Positions 50,808 through 60,097 are shown, numbered from the stretch's first letter. The stretch is 64,000 nt of DNA from Brevibacterium picturae (GCF_900105045.1 NZ_LT629739.1:372001-436000), one strand, 5' to 3'. A program made the numbers and translations. Notes: generated by a model not told the origin, from the letters alone.

Positions 50808-51503
50808 ATGAGCCAGAACGCTGCCCCGATCCGGGTGATCGTCGTCGATGACGACCCGATGGTCGTCACCGGGATCACTGGGATCCTCCATCCTGCCGAG
50901 GACATTGAGCTTGTGGGATCCGCCTCGAGCGGCGAAGAAGCCCTCGACAAGGCGGCACTGCATTTTCCCGATGTGGTTCTCACGGACATTCGGATGCCCG
51001 GAATCGGCGGAATCGAAGCGATCGAGCGCCTCGTCAACAGCGTCCGACCGCCCCAGGTCGTTGCGTTGACGAGCTTCGACACCGACGACTACCTCTTCCG
51101 TGCCCTCGAGGCCGGTGCCGCAGGTTACCTGCTCAAGGACATCGCTCCGGTCGCCCTCGCCGAGGCGATCCGCAAAGTCCACGTCGGCGAGCCCATCCTC
51201 TCGCCCCGGTCGATGCGGCAGCTGATCACGAAGGTGACGACCGGTCAGGACCAACGTCGGCAGCGTGAGGCCGAGGAGATGCTGGCCGACCTCACCGAAC
51301 GCGAGCTCGAGATCGCGATCCTCGTGGCTCAAGGCCTGTCGAACCAGGAGATCGCCGACGCGACCTTCATGAGCACCGCCACCGTGAAGACCCACCTCAA
51401 CCGCATCAACATCAAGTTGGACACGAGCAATCGGGTTCATATTGCAGTGGCCGTGGAGCGGGCTGGTGTGAGCAGTGCTGGGGAGGCGGGGCAGAGGCAC
51501 TGA
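50808..51503 (+). CDS. NarL/LuxR-type response regulator
   Basis: A 231-residue regulator. Acidic pocket VVDDDP (~12-17), phospho-acceptor Asp60 (VVLTDIRMPG), receiver Lys in GYLLKDIAPV, and the GerE helix-turn-helix LTERELEIAILVAQGLSNQE with IADATFMSTATVKTHLNRIN (~165-205). It answers to the kinase upstream. A start at ATG 50778 would add ten residues; I prefer 50808, which begins MSQNAAPIRV. Signal and targets are unknown. Confidence 0.9.
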   Translation: MSQNAAPIRVIVVDDDPMVVTGITGILHPAEDIELVGSASSGEEALDKAALHFPDVVLTDIRMPGIGGIEAIERLVNSVRPPQVVALTSFDTDDYLFRALEAGAAGYLLKDIAPVALAEAIRKVHVGEPILSPRSMRQLITKVTTGQDQRRQREAEEMLADLTERELEIAILVAQGLSNQEIADATFMSTATVKTHLNRINIKLDTSNRVHIAVAVERAGVSSAGEAGQRH

Positions 51504-51572
51504 GCACTGGTTGAAGCCAAAGATCCGCATGCCCGCTGCTTCCCCGAATACACCGCCTCACACCGGCTCCAC

Positions 51573-51794
51573 TTATAGCAAGTACCCCACAGGAGCAACC
51601 AATTGCGCGAATTCGGTCAATGAGTATAGAGCTCCGACGATACAGGCCGTATAGATGATCGATTTCCATATCTTCATTTGCGCCACCCTGATGAGGAAGA
51701 CCAGTGAGAAAATACCCGTTCCCACTAGTAACCCCAGCACGAATACCAGCCAGATATAGACGAGCACCCAGGCCACGGATATGCGGCTCTTCAT
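51573..51794 (-). CDS. Small membrane protein with an IS-derived start
   Basis: A 73-residue hydrophobic protein with two membrane stretches (AWVLVYIWLVFVLGLLVGTG and IIYTACIVGALYSLTEF). Its ATG and next codons (ATGAAGAGC) lie in the terminal inverted repeat of the adjacent ISL3 element, so the natural N-terminus was cut off by the insertion or by a later rearrangement. It is unrecognised, may be a remnant of a longer gene, and may not be expressed. Confidence 0.4.
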   Translation of the reverse strand: MKSRISVAWVLVYIWLVFVLGLLVGTGIFSLVFLIRVAQMKIWKSIIYTACIVGALYSLTEFAQLVAPVGYLL

Positions 51795-51806
51795 AAATAG
51801 GGCTGT
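51785..51806. repeat. Left inverted repeat of the ISL3 element
   Basis: Twenty-two bases beginning GGCTCTTCATAAATAGGGC; matches the right end at 21 of 22. It contains the stop codon of the transposase and, on the minus strand, the start codon of a neighbouring small frame. Confidence 0.93.
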
Positions 51807-53071
51807 AGGAGCCTGCCCATTCCTCCGGCATGGAGGAGTGATCGGATGAGATAGTTGCCCCGGTTACGGAATCCCAACGCGATACCCCGCAGATGCTCCA
51901 GCCTGCCGTTGATCGCTTCCGTGGGCCCGTTCGACGTTCCCGGATGATCGAAATACGCCAGAATATCGGTACGCCGGCGTTGAAACGTCGTTCGTAGACT
52001 CCGCAACTCCTTCAACTCATCCGGGATCGTGTCGGCCAGCTTGTCGATGAGCCCGGCCATGATCGTTTTGCCTTTCTTCGGGCCGGCCGCGTAGGCCTTG
52101 ATCGTGTCTTGGTAGAACTGCCAACACACCACCAAAGCAGCATGATTATCGGCGACGAAGACCGTGTTGAGTCGGTGTTTCTGCTTCTCAGATAGCAGCC
52201 CAACTCGGGTACGGATCGTTTTCCGAATCCCGTACAAGTCATCACCAGACCGGCCCCGACGACCATGAAGCTCGGTCTGGAGGCGTCTCCTTGTCTCATC
52301 GAGCTTCGTTCCAACGAGAGCAACAACGTGGAAGGGATCCATGACCGTGACCGCGTCCGGGACTACTTCGGTCGCGGCTTTCTTGTACCCGGCGAAGGCA
52401 TCCATAGCGACGTGGGCGATCCCGGTCCGGAAATCATCGGGCTGATTGTTGAGCCAATCAGAAAACACGTCGGCCGAACGGCCGGGAACGATGTCGATCA
52501 ACCGTGCTGGCCTGTTGGTGAGGTCGACGATGACGGTGACCCACCGGTCGAGACCGCGATGGGACCAGCAATGTTCATCGACGCCGATCGTGGTGACCCC
52601 ATCAAGCCTGGTCGCATCGGCAAGCAACAACGTCCGGCCGAGATCAAGCACTGCCGAACAGACTGTGTTCCACGACGTCGCGAGGTTCTTCGCGATGGCG
52701 TGGATGCTCATCTTGTCGACTACGACGGATTTCAAAGCCCACAGACGTGCGGGCCGAGAAAGCTTCGAGCGGCCCACACACGCCTTCGACGGTGACTGCG
52801 ACCACCGGCGATCGCAGCTGAGGCACGCGTACGTGCGGATGCGGATGGCCAAGGTCACGGCTGTCAGCCCGATCGGGGGATGGACGAGCCGGCGGATCCG
52901 TGTGGATCGGACTCGACCCGGCGCCTGGCATTCGGGACAGTCGGCGTTGCCGTCGGTGATCAGGCACAACACGGTCAAGTGCCTACCTGTGTGGTGTTGG
53001 CCGATCGCGGTGAGTCCGAGCTCATCCAGGCGGAGTGTGGTGTCGAGGCAGGGCGGGGTAAAGTTGTGCAT
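51791..53071 (-). CDS. ISL3-family transposase
   Basis: A 426-residue DDE transposase. An N-terminal zinc-finger (Cys45, Cys48, Cys83, Cys86 in CPEC and CLSC) and helix-turn-helix (SIHAIAKNLATSWNTV, ~122-137) precede the catalytic domain: Asp165 (TIGVDEHCWSHR), Asp224 (HVAMDAFAGYKKA) and Glu385 (SNGPTEAINGR). All are intact and the frame is open, so the protein could be active. The family lifts the element out and inserts it with 8-bp duplications. AGGT precedes the ATG at 53071. Confidence 0.94.
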   Translation of the reverse strand: MHNFTPPCLDTTLRLDELGLTAIGQHHTGRHLTVLCLITDGNADCPECQAPGRVRSTRIRRLVHPPIGLTAVTLAIRIRTYACLSCDRRWSQSPSKACVGRSKLSRPARLWALKSVVVDKMSIHAIAKNLATSWNTVCSAVLDLGRTLLLADATRLDGVTTIGVDEHCWSHRGLDRWVTVIVDLTNRPARLIDIVPGRSADVFSDWLNNQPDDFRTGIAHVAMDAFAGYKKAATEVVPDAVTVMDPFHVVALVGTKLDETRRRLQTELHGRRGRSGDDLYGIRKTIRTRVGLLSEKQKHRLNTVFVADNHAALVVCWQFYQDTIKAYAAGPKKGKTIMAGLIDKLADTIPDELKELRSLRTTFQRRRTDILAYFDHPGTSNGPTEAINGRLEHLRGIALGFRNRGNYLIRSLLHAGGMGRLLQPYL

Positions 53072-53161
53072 CAGGGACCTTGGGTCGTGATGGAGTCTTG
53101 AACACCTACATCATTGCACCCAGGGTCCCGTTGTCGTTCGAGGTTGCCTCAGCTCTTGAAC

Positions 53162-53183
53162 ACCGCCCTATTTATGAAGAGCC
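53162..53183. repeat. Right inverted repeat of the ISL3 element
   Basis: ACCGCCCTATTTATGAAGAG followed by CC; the reverse complement matches the left end except for one base near its inner end. Confidence 0.93.
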
Positions 53184-53193
53184 GTGATTCCTG

Positions 53194-54009
53194 TCACAAA
53201 AATGAATAGAGTTCATTCAGATCTCCCGCGAAAAAACCCGACACTGCATGAACTTCCCGAGTGCCCAACTCAGCATCAAGCTCTCGAAACGAAATACTCT
53301 GCGCGGCCCCCGGCCATCCCTTCGGCAACAACGTCGCTGGCAGCTGCGGGTCCGTACGCGCAAGAGCCAGCCAATCCAAGTGGAGCTCGACTCGCTTGAC
53401 CAGCGCGTCAACCGGCGACAGTGAATCCGGATCAACAGCTCGCCACTTCTCGCCGAACGACTCATAGTCGGCGGCCAACTCCGCCAGGTCGAAAGCGCCT
53501 GCCAGCATCTCTTCGGACGTCGGGGGCTGAGGCTCGCCATAGACGACAATCGGAGAGATCACCGACTGCTCCGGCCCCAGTATCGTGGCAACATCATGCG
53601 GCCCGGGAGCCACCCAAGGGCCGCCATCCACCTGAGCGAAACCAGCCCACGACAGCCTCGACGCCATCTGGTGGCGCAGCGTCCTCTTCGCCTCGGGCAC
53701 CCGGATGCGCACAAAGGTCCATCGGCCGTCCCAATCCTGGGGCTGCCAGCCGGCGAACATCTTCTCCTGACCCTCGCGCAGAATCGCCCGTCCGCGATCG
53801 GAGAGCGTGTAGAAGGTCTTGCGGCCCTCTTTGTGTCGCACGATGAAGTTCTTCGCCGCCATCCGCTGCAGCACGGACCTGGCCGCCGACTCCCCCACAC
53901 CCAGCCTGCCCATGACGAACACGATCGAGGCCCCGCTCAGCGGCCTGGGATCATCAAGCATGTGCAGGCCGGCGAGCGCGAAGAAGAGTGACTGCGGGTG
54001 GACCGTCAT
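53194..54009 (-). CDS. PaaX-family transcriptional regulator
   Basis: A 271-residue PaaX-type repressor. The N-terminal winged helix (ASIVFVMGRLGVGESAARSV; LQRMAAKNFIVRHKEGRKTF, ~27-67) is followed by the PaaX core (WDGRWTFVRIRVPEAKRTLR, ~93-112) and a C-terminal domain (VELHLDWLALARTDPQLPAT, LLPKGWPG). Known members respond to phenylacetyl-CoA or related aromatic acyl-CoAs. It is divergent from the aromatic-acid catabolic operon, so it most likely senses an acyl-CoA intermediate of that pathway. Its stop lies only 11 bases from the ISL3 end, but the gene is intact. Confidence 0.87.
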   Translation of the reverse strand: MTVHPQSLFFALAGLHMLDDPRPLSGASIVFVMGRLGVGESAARSVLQRMAAKNFIVRHKEGRKTFYTLSDRGRAILREGQEKMFAGWQPQDWDGRWTFVRIRVPEAKRTLRHQMASRLSWAGFAQVDGGPWVAPGPHDVATILGPEQSVISPIVVYGEPQPPTSEEMLAGAFDLAELAADYESFGEKWRAVDPDSLSPVDALVKRVELHLDWLALARTDPQLPATLLPKGWPGAAQSISFRELDAELGTREVHAVSGFFAGDLNELYSFL

Positions 54010-54063
54010 GCCTCTACTTTACGGTCTCTACGTCGCCCCGAATCATCTATTAATCGCATTTCA

Positions 54064-54091
54064 TTGACGCCACAACATAATATTGCATAGT
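54064..54091 (+). promoter_or_regulatory. Promoter of the acyl-CoA operon, with possible regulator site
   Basis: TTGACG (54064-54069) and CATAGT (54086-54091) are 16 bases apart in the 187-bp gap between the PaaX gene and the MFS gene. An AT-rich CATAATATTG stretch between the two boxes is a plausible operator. The assignment rests on consensus matching only. Confidence 0.4.
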
Positions 54092-54196
54092 ATCGAAAAC
54101 GGTTCGGTCAGCGGCGATCGGCCCCCTTCCCAGCACAGGACACCGCACAGAACGACGAGCCACCCACAGCCAAGCCACACAATCAGCGAGGATCAC

Positions 54197-55612
54197 ATGG
54201 CTTCCGCGAAATCCACACAGACCAAATCGACACCGATGCTCAAACGAGCAGCCGCCTCGGCGTACCTGGGCAGTGTCATCGAGTACTACGACTTCTTCGT
54301 CTACTCCGTCTGCGCAGCACTCGTCTTCAAGGACGTCTTCTTCTCCAACCTCACCCCGGCCATCGGCACCCTGGCCAGCCTGGCTACCTTCGCCACCGGC
54401 TACCTGGCCCGGCCCCTGGGCGGCATCATCTTCGGCCACTTCGGCGACAAGCTGGGCCGCAAGCGCATGCTCATCGTCAGCATGTTCACCATCGGCATCG
54501 CGTCGACCGCAATCGGCTTGCTGCCCACCTACGACCAGGCAGGGCTCATCGCCCCCGTCCTTCTCATCCTCATCCGCGTCATCCAAGGCGTGGCCATCGG
54601 CGGCGAATGGGGCGGGGCCATGCTCATGTCCGCCGAACACTCCACGTCCAACCGCGGCTTCTGGGCCAGCTTCACCAGCGCCGGGGCACCCACCGGCCAG
54701 CTCGTCTCCGCGCTCGTCATCGCCGGTACCCTCGCAGCCATGGGCCCCGACGCCTTCATCGCCTGGGGTTGGCGACTGCCGTTCCTCGCCTCGGTCCTCC
54801 TGCTGGTCATCGGCGTCATCGTCCGCTCCGCTGTCGATGAGTCACCAGAGTTCCTCGCAGCGAAGAAGCGCACGCCCAAGGCTGGCATCCCGATCCTCGC
54901 CACTCTGCGCAAGCAGCCGCTGACACTGCTGCTCGCAGTGGGCGTGGGCCTGTCCGCCTTCATGTTCCAGGGACTGCTCACCACCTATTCCATCGCCTAC
55001 GGCGTGCAGATCGGCATCGAACGGCAGACGATTCTCAACGCCCTGTCCTTCTCCTCCTTCTTCGCGATCTTCGGCATCATCGGCTGGTCCCGCCTCTCCG
55101 ACACGATCGGACGCAGGCCCCTCGTCATCGCCGGGGCCGTGTTCATCGCCGTCTGGGGCTTCGCCCTCTTCCCCCTGCTGGAGACGAAGAACGGCATCAT
55201 CATCACCATCGGCATGGTCGTCGGCCAAGGCATCATCCACCCGATGATCTACGGCCCGCTGGCCGGTCTCTACTCGGAGCTCTTCGACACCGAGCACCGC
55301 TACACCGGTGCCTCACTCGGCTATCAGATCGCCGGCATCGGCGCGGGCATCTCGCCCGTCCTCTTCGCCGCGATCATGAGCTCCACCGGATCACCGTCGA
55401 CCATTCCTCTGTCCATCGTTCTCCTCGTCGTGGCCGCCATCAGCATCCTCTGCATCTGGCGACTCGGTGAGACGAAGTCACGGACCTTGTCCGAACAGCG
55501 CTTCGCCGAGACACCGGCTGCCACCGGCGCTGCTCCGACCGGTACCGCTGCCACCGGAACTGCACCGACGACCGACACCCCACCAGCAGCAATGGAAGGA
55601 CCGACTCAGTGA
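54197..55612 (+). CDS. MFS transporter, metabolite:H+ symporter type
   Basis: A 471-residue 12-helix transporter of the MHS group, which takes up aromatic and other carboxylic acids. The signature is SVIEYYDFFVYSVCAALVFK (~28-47), GHFGDKLGRKRMLIVSMFTI (~86-105), and GVAIGGEWGGAMLMSAEHS (~137-155). A 35-residue Ala/Thr/Pro tail (TGAAPTGTAATGTAPTTD) follows the last helix. I start it at ATG 54197, with GAGGA upstream. It overlaps the CoA ligase gene as GTGA. Likely substrate: an aromatic acid such as a hydroxycinnamate. Confidence 0.9.
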   Translation: MASAKSTQTKSTPMLKRAAASAYLGSVIEYYDFFVYSVCAALVFKDVFFSNLTPAIGTLASLATFATGYLARPLGGIIFGHFGDKLGRKRMLIVSMFTIGIASTAIGLLPTYDQAGLIAPVLLILIRVIQGVAIGGEWGGAMLMSAEHSTSNRGFWASFTSAGAPTGQLVSALVIAGTLAAMGPDAFIAWGWRLPFLASVLLLVIGVIVRSAVDESPEFLAAKKRTPKAGIPILATLRKQPLTLLLAVGVGLSAFMFQGLLTTYSIAYGVQIGIERQTILNALSFSSFFAIFGIIGWSRLSDTIGRRPLVIAGAVFIAVWGFALFPLLETKNGIIITIGMVVGQGIIHPMIYGPLAGLYSELFDTEHRYTGASLGYQIAGIGAGISPVLFAAIMSSTGSPSTIPLSIVLLVVAAISILCIWRLGETKSRTLSEQRFAETPAATGAAPTGTAATGTAPTTDTPPAAMEGPTQ

Positions 55613-57222
55613 CCTTCACCCACCCCAGCCTGGCCAGGCTCTCCGAACGCCAGGCCACCGACTACGGCGAGAAGACTGCGATCACCTTCGCCGGCATCGA
55701 CTACTCCTACGTCCAGATGCACGAACGCACACTATCCCGGGCCGCCGACCTCCACTCACGTGGCATTGGCCGAGGCGACCGGGTGGCCTACCTCGGACCC
55801 AACCACCCGGCGCTCATTGAAGTCCTCCTCGCCTGCCTGCGCCTGGGAGCGATCTTCATCCCGCTGAACTGGCGGCTGGCCCCCGCCGAACTGGACTATC
55901 AGCTCACCCTCGCCGAGGTGGCCCGACTGTACGTCGCCCCCGATATGTCTGAGACCGCCGAGCAACTCAGCGACGCCGTCGCGCAGGAACCGGTGCACTG
56001 GGAGGACACAGCCACCTCGGCGAGCGTGCCGGTGGTGCCTGCGGCTGAGGTCACCGGCGACGAACCGGCGTTTCTGCTCTTCACGTCCGGAACGACTGGG
56101 CGGCCCAAGGGTGCGGTGCTCTCACACGCGAATCTGCTGTGGAATTCCTTCAACCTTCTGCTCAACTCGGATCTCACCGCCGACGACGTCACGCTGGTCA
56201 CCGCTCCCCTCTTCCACGTCATCGGCCTCGACCAGCAGGTGATGACCAGCTACCTGCGCGGGGCGCACATGCTCATCGAATCCAAGTGGGACGTGAACCG
56301 CGCCTTCGACGCCATCGAGCACGAAGGTCTGACGTGGATGGCCGGGGTGACGACCATGTTCTCCGACATGCTCCAATCACCGAGGTGGAACACCGCCGAC
56401 CTGTCCTCTCTGCGATTCGTCAACTCCGGTGGCGCACCGATCCCCGTCTCACTCATCGAGGCATTCCAGGCCAAGGACATCATGTTCTGCCAGGGCTACG
56501 GACTCACCGAAACCTCCCCCGGATGCACGTTCCTGCCTGCTGCGAACGCGTTGGACAAGGCAGGATCGGCAGGCCGGGGCGTGCCCTTCACCGAGGTGCG
56601 CGTCCGTGACCTGGCCGGCAACGACTGCGAAGCCGGAGTCAAGGGCGAGATCGTCGTCCGCGGGCCCAATGTCACCAGCGGCTACTGGAACAACCAGGCC
56701 GCGACCGATGCGGCGTTCTCGCCCGGCGGTTGGTTCCACACCGGCGACATCGGCTATCTCGACGCCGAGGGGTTCCTCTTCATCGTCGACCGGCTCAAGG
56801 ACATGTTCATCTCAGGCGGGGAGAACGTCTATCCCGCCGAGGTGGAATCCGCCCTTTTCGACCACCCTGCCGTGGCCGAGGCCGCCGTCGTCGCGGCCGC
56901 CGATGAACGGTGGGGCGAGGTGGGCCACGCCTTCGTCATCGTGTCTGTACCTGAGACCGGGGCTGGCGCTGATGCCGGAGCCGACTCTGCAGCTTCGCCT
57001 CCGACCGGAGAAGAACTGCGCGAATTCCTGCTCACCCGGCTGGCCAAATACAAGGTGCCGAAGTACTTCGACCTCGTCGACGAGCTCCCCCGCACCGGCT
57101 CCGGGAAGGTTCACAAGGTCTCCCTGCGCACCACCGGCGGACTCGGCGCTCACTCGACAGATTCTTCTGACTCAACCACTGACAGCCACGCACTAACCGC
57201 ACCATCGAAGGACCACGCATGA
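55609..57222 (+). CDS. AMP-forming aryl/acyl-CoA ligase (cou-type)
   Basis: A 537-residue ANL-family ligase. A10 core motifs: LLFTSGTTGRPKGAVLSH (~151-168), QGYGLTETSPGC (~295-306), GWFHTGDIGYLDAEGF (~368-383), RLKDMFISGGENVYPAEVE (~389-407) and the C-terminal catalytic Lys in RTGSGKVHK. It activates a carboxylic acid, here probably a hydroxycinnamic acid, to its CoA thioester. It starts with GTG overlapping the transporter stop, and ends with an ATGA overlap into the crotonase. An Ala/Asp-rich loop (AGADAGADSAASP) near residue 460 is unusual. Confidence 0.87.
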   Translation: MTFTHPSLARLSERQATDYGEKTAITFAGIDYSYVQMHERTLSRAADLHSRGIGRGDRVAYLGPNHPALIEVLLACLRLGAIFIPLNWRLAPAELDYQLTLAEVARLYVAPDMSETAEQLSDAVAQEPVHWEDTATSASVPVVPAAEVTGDEPAFLLFTSGTTGRPKGAVLSHANLLWNSFNLLLNSDLTADDVTLVTAPLFHVIGLDQQVMTSYLRGAHMLIESKWDVNRAFDAIEHEGLTWMAGVTTMFSDMLQSPRWNTADLSSLRFVNSGGAPIPVSLIEAFQAKDIMFCQGYGLTETSPGCTFLPAANALDKAGSAGRGVPFTEVRVRDLAGNDCEAGVKGEIVVRGPNVTSGYWNNQAATDAAFSPGGWFHTGDIGYLDAEGFLFIVDRLKDMFISGGENVYPAEVESALFDHPAVAEAAVVAAADERWGEVGHAFVIVSVPETGAGADAGADSAASPPTGEELREFLLTRLAKYKVPKYFDLVDELPRTGSGKVHKVSLRTTGGLGAHSTDSSDSTTDSHALTAPSKDHA

Positions 57223-58043
57223 CCAAGTCCCCTGCTTCCCACCTCACGGACGTCTCCTCCCAGCCGACCACGGTTGAGATCTCCGAGACCCTGCGCTTCA
57301 CCACCGAAGGCAGCATCGGCATCCTCACCCTCGACCGCCCGGCCAAACGCAACGCCCTTGATGATGCAACGGTGGCGGCCCTAGGCGAGTTCTTCCGCAC
57401 CCCGCCCGAGGTCTCGGCGATCGTGCTGACGACCGTCGGCGATCACTTCTGCGCTGGCCTCGACCTGTCGGAAATGGCCGAACGCGATGCCGTGGCCGGC
57501 CTCCACCACTCCCGCGGCTGGCACAAGACGATGGGCATGATCACTGAGTCCGAAATCCCCGTCGTCGCCGTCCTTCAGGGCGGGGTCATCGGTGGTGGCC
57601 TCGAACTCGCCACAGCCGCTCACCTGCGCGTTGCTGAAGAATCTGCGTACTTCGCCCTGCCCGAGGGCAAGCGCGGACTCTTCGTCGGCGGCGGTGCTTC
57701 GGTGCGAGTTCCGCGCCTCATCGGACTCAGCCGTGTGCAGGACATGATGCTCACCGGGCGTAAGTTCGATGCCGCAGAAGCCGAAGCAATCGGGCTCATC
57801 AACTACCGTGTACCAGTCGGCGAAGGCCTGACCAAGGCCAAAGAGCTCGCGACCTCGATCGCATCGAACTCCCCGGTGACGAACTATGCGATCACCCAGA
57901 CCCTGCCGCGCATCGTCGAATCCGGGAGAGATGAGGGCTACATGATGGAGTCCCTCATGGCCTCCGTCGCCCAGTCGAGCACCGAAGCCAAGGACCTCAT
58001 GCGCGCCTTCCTCGACGGCTCCGGCCCCAAGGTCAACAAGTGA
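57219..58043 (+). CDS. Enoyl-CoA hydratase/isomerase (crotonase) family
   Basis: A 274-residue crotonase. Oxyanion-hole motifs are HFCAGLDLSEM (~74-84) and VLQGGVIGGGLELATAAHLR (~115-134). It adds water across a 2-enoyl-CoA; in the proposed pathway it hydrates the cinnamoyl-CoA double bond. The two Glu residues of rat-type hydratase are not both obvious. ATGA overlap with the ligase and near-overlap with the next gene show one transcript. Confidence 0.87.
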   Translation: MTKSPASHLTDVSSQPTTVEISETLRFTTEGSIGILTLDRPAKRNALDDATVAALGEFFRTPPEVSAIVLTTVGDHFCAGLDLSEMAERDAVAGLHHSRGWHKTMGMITESEIPVVAVLQGGVIGGGLELATAAHLRVAEESAYFALPEGKRGLFVGGGASVRVPRLIGLSRVQDMMLTGRKFDAAEAEAIGLINYRVPVGEGLTKAKELATSIASNSPVTNYAITQTLPRIVESGRDEGYMMESLMASVAQSSTEAKDLMRAFLDGSGPKVNK

Positions 58044-58054
58044 GAGGCACCGAT

Positions 58055-60097
58055 ATGCCAAAAGTCATCCGCGACGTTCCCACCGACGCCATCGAGACCA
58101 GCAACATCGGCGCCTTCCTCACCTGGGTCAACACCAAATTCGGGTACACCTTTGAAGGCTGGGACGATCTCTACACCTGGTCGACCACCGACATCGAAGA
58201 CTTCTGGGAATCCGTCTGGGAGTACTTCGAGGTCAAGGCTCACAGCCCGTACACCTCGGTGCTCGAAGAACGGGTCATGCCGCACGCGCGCTGGTTCACC
58301 GGCGCCACGCTCAACTACACCGAGCACTCCCTGGGTTCACCCGAACAAGCCGACGATGCGGCCGTGACCGCGGTGTCCCAAACCCGTGACGACTTCACAC
58401 TCACCTTCGCGCAGCTGCGCGCCGAGGTGGCCCGAGTCCGCGCCGGTCTCATCGACCTAGGTGTGAAGAAGGGTGACCGAGTCGTCGGCTATCTGCCCAA
58501 TCAGCCCGAGGCGCTCGTCGCGTTCCTCGCCGCGGCCAGCATCGGTGCGATCTGGGCCAGCTGCGCCCCCGAATTCGGCACCCAGTCCGTCATCGACCGC
58601 TTCAGCCAGGTCGAACCCACCGTGCTGCTGGCGATTCCTGGCTACATGTACGGCAACAAGGCCGTCGACCGCACGGCCGAACTCACCGAGGTCCTCGCAG
58701 CACTCCCCACACTGACCCACCTCGTATCCGTCGACTACGGCGAGTTCAGCCTCGATGACGACACACGCGAACAGTTCACGAACGGTGCCGGACTCGACCA
58801 CGCGATCGACGTCGTCGATTACGCGGGACTCGGGGCCACCTCGGCGACGGGCGGGGACACAACTGCGGGTGAATCCCTCGAATTCGAACCGGTGCCATTC
58901 GACCATCCCCTATTCATCCTCTTCTCCTCCGGCACCACCGGTAAGCCGAAGGCCATCGTGCACAGCCACGGCGGCATCCTCCTCGAGACGCTGAAGAACC
59001 ACAGCCTGCACTTCGATCTGGGACCGGGCAGCCAGTTCTGCTGGTTCTCCACGACCGCGTGGATGATGTGGAACGCTCTCGTCGGCGGATTGGTCGTCGG
59101 GTCCTCGATCGTCATGATCGACGGCAACCCGAACTATCCGGATCCCAAGGAACTCTGGCGCATCGCCGCGAACACCGAAGCCACACTCATGGGTGTGGCA
59201 CCTGGGGCGATCATGTCTGCCCGCAAGGCCGGGTTCAACCCCACCGAGGAGTTCGACCTGTCCGCGGTTTCCCAGTTCGGCGCCGCCGGCGCACCACTGC
59301 CCGCCGAGGGCTACGAGTGGGTGTACGACCAGTTCGGCCAGGACGTGCTGCTCAATGTGGGCTGTGGCGGCACCGATGTGTGCACCGGCATCCTCCAGGC
59401 CTCCCCGTTGACGCCGGTGTACTCGGGTGAGATGTCGGGAGTCTCCCTCGGATTCGCCGCCACCGCCTTCGACGCCTCCGGCAATGAGGTGGTCGATGGT
59501 CTGGGCGAACTCGTCATCACTCAACCGACGCCGTCCATGCCCGTGACCTTCTGGGGCGAGAACGGTGACGCCCGGTACGAGGCAGCGTACTTCGACAAGT
59601 ACCCCGGCATCTGGCGCCACGGCGACTGGGCGAAATTCACCACCGGCGGCGGAGTCGTCGTCACCGGCCGCTCCGACGCCACCCTCAACCGCGGCGGAGT
59701 CCGACTGGGCACCGCGGACTTCTATTCCGTGATCGACACCCTCCCCGAGGTGTCCGATGCCCTGGTCATCCACCTCGAGGACCCGGATGGTGGGATGGGC
59801 GAGCTCGTCCTCTTCGTCCAACTCGAAGACGGAGTCTCATCCACCGACGAGCTGGCGGGCCGGATTCGTTCCGCACTGAAGACTCGCTTGTCGCCGCGTC
59901 ACACCCCCGACGAGGTGGTCCCGGTGACCCGGATTCCGCTGGGCCGGACGGGCAAGAAGCTCGAGGTCCCGGTCAAACGCATCGTCCAAGGTGCCACCGC
60001 TGAATCGGTGGCGAGCGCCGGAGCCTTGCAGGACCCACGCTCCCTCGATGAGTATGTGGAGTACGCGCAGACGCGGAAAGCGAAGGTCAACGCATGA
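58055..60097 (+). CDS. Acetoacetyl-CoA-synthetase-like AMP-forming ligase
   Basis: A 680-residue ligase that resembles acetoacetate--CoA ligase: long N-terminal ACAS_N-type region (FLTWVNTKFGYTFEGWDDLY; RWFTGATLNYTEH, ~ residues 20-95), LFSSGTTGKPKAIVHSHGGI (~288-307), WFSTTAWMMWNALVGGLVVG and a late catalytic Lys in PLGRTGKKLEVPVK (~630). The ATG at 58055 has AGAGG seven bases upstream. A second CoA ligase in this operon is unexpected for a cou-type pathway. It may act on the released acid or on acetoacetate; I cannot tell which. Confidence 0.83.
   Translation: MPKVIRDVPTDAIETSNIGAFLTWVNTKFGYTFEGWDDLYTWSTTDIEDFWESVWEYFEVKAHSPYTSVLEERVMPHARWFTGATLNYTEHSLGSPEQADDAAVTAVSQTRDDFTLTFAQLRAEVARVRAGLIDLGVKKGDRVVGYLPNQPEALVAFLAAASIGAIWASCAPEFGTQSVIDRFSQVEPTVLLAIPGYMYGNKAVDRTAELTEVLAALPTLTHLVSVDYGEFSLDDDTREQFTNGAGLDHAIDVVDYAGLGATSATGGDTTAGESLEFEPVPFDHPLFILFSSGTTGKPKAIVHSHGGILLETLKNHSLHFDLGPGSQFCWFSTTAWMMWNALVGGLVVGSSIVMIDGNPNYPDPKELWRIAANTEATLMGVAPGAIMSARKAGFNPTEEFDLSAVSQFGAAGAPLPAEGYEWVYDQFGQDVLLNVGCGGTDVCTGILQASPLTPVYSGEMSGVSLGFAATAFDASGNEVVDGLGELVITQPTPSMPVTFWGENGDARYEAAYFDKYPGIWRHGDWAKFTTGGGVVVTGRSDATLNRGGVRLGTADFYSVIDTLPEVSDALVIHLEDPDGGMGELVLFVQLEDGVSSTDELAGRIRSALKTRLSPRHTPDEVVPVTRIPLGRTGKKLEVPVKRIVQGATAESVASAGALQDPRSLDEYVEYAQTRKAKVNA

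Larger units (their letters stand above)
51785..53183. mobile_element. ISL3-family insertion sequence
   Basis: About 1.4 kb bounded by 22-bp inverted repeats with one mismatch, GGCTCTTCATAAATAGGGC at the left end (51785-) and its complement at the right (53162-53183). GGCTCTT is the typical ISL3 end. It carries one transposase gene reading leftwards. The usual 8-bp target duplication is absent: the bases outside are GGATATGC and GTGATTCC. Extending the ends by one matching base gives no duplication either. Confidence 0.93.

Noticed and set aside
51776..53192. Target-site duplication for the ISL3 element
   Set aside because: The 8-bp flanks differ whether or not the ends are extended by the one extra matching base pair.
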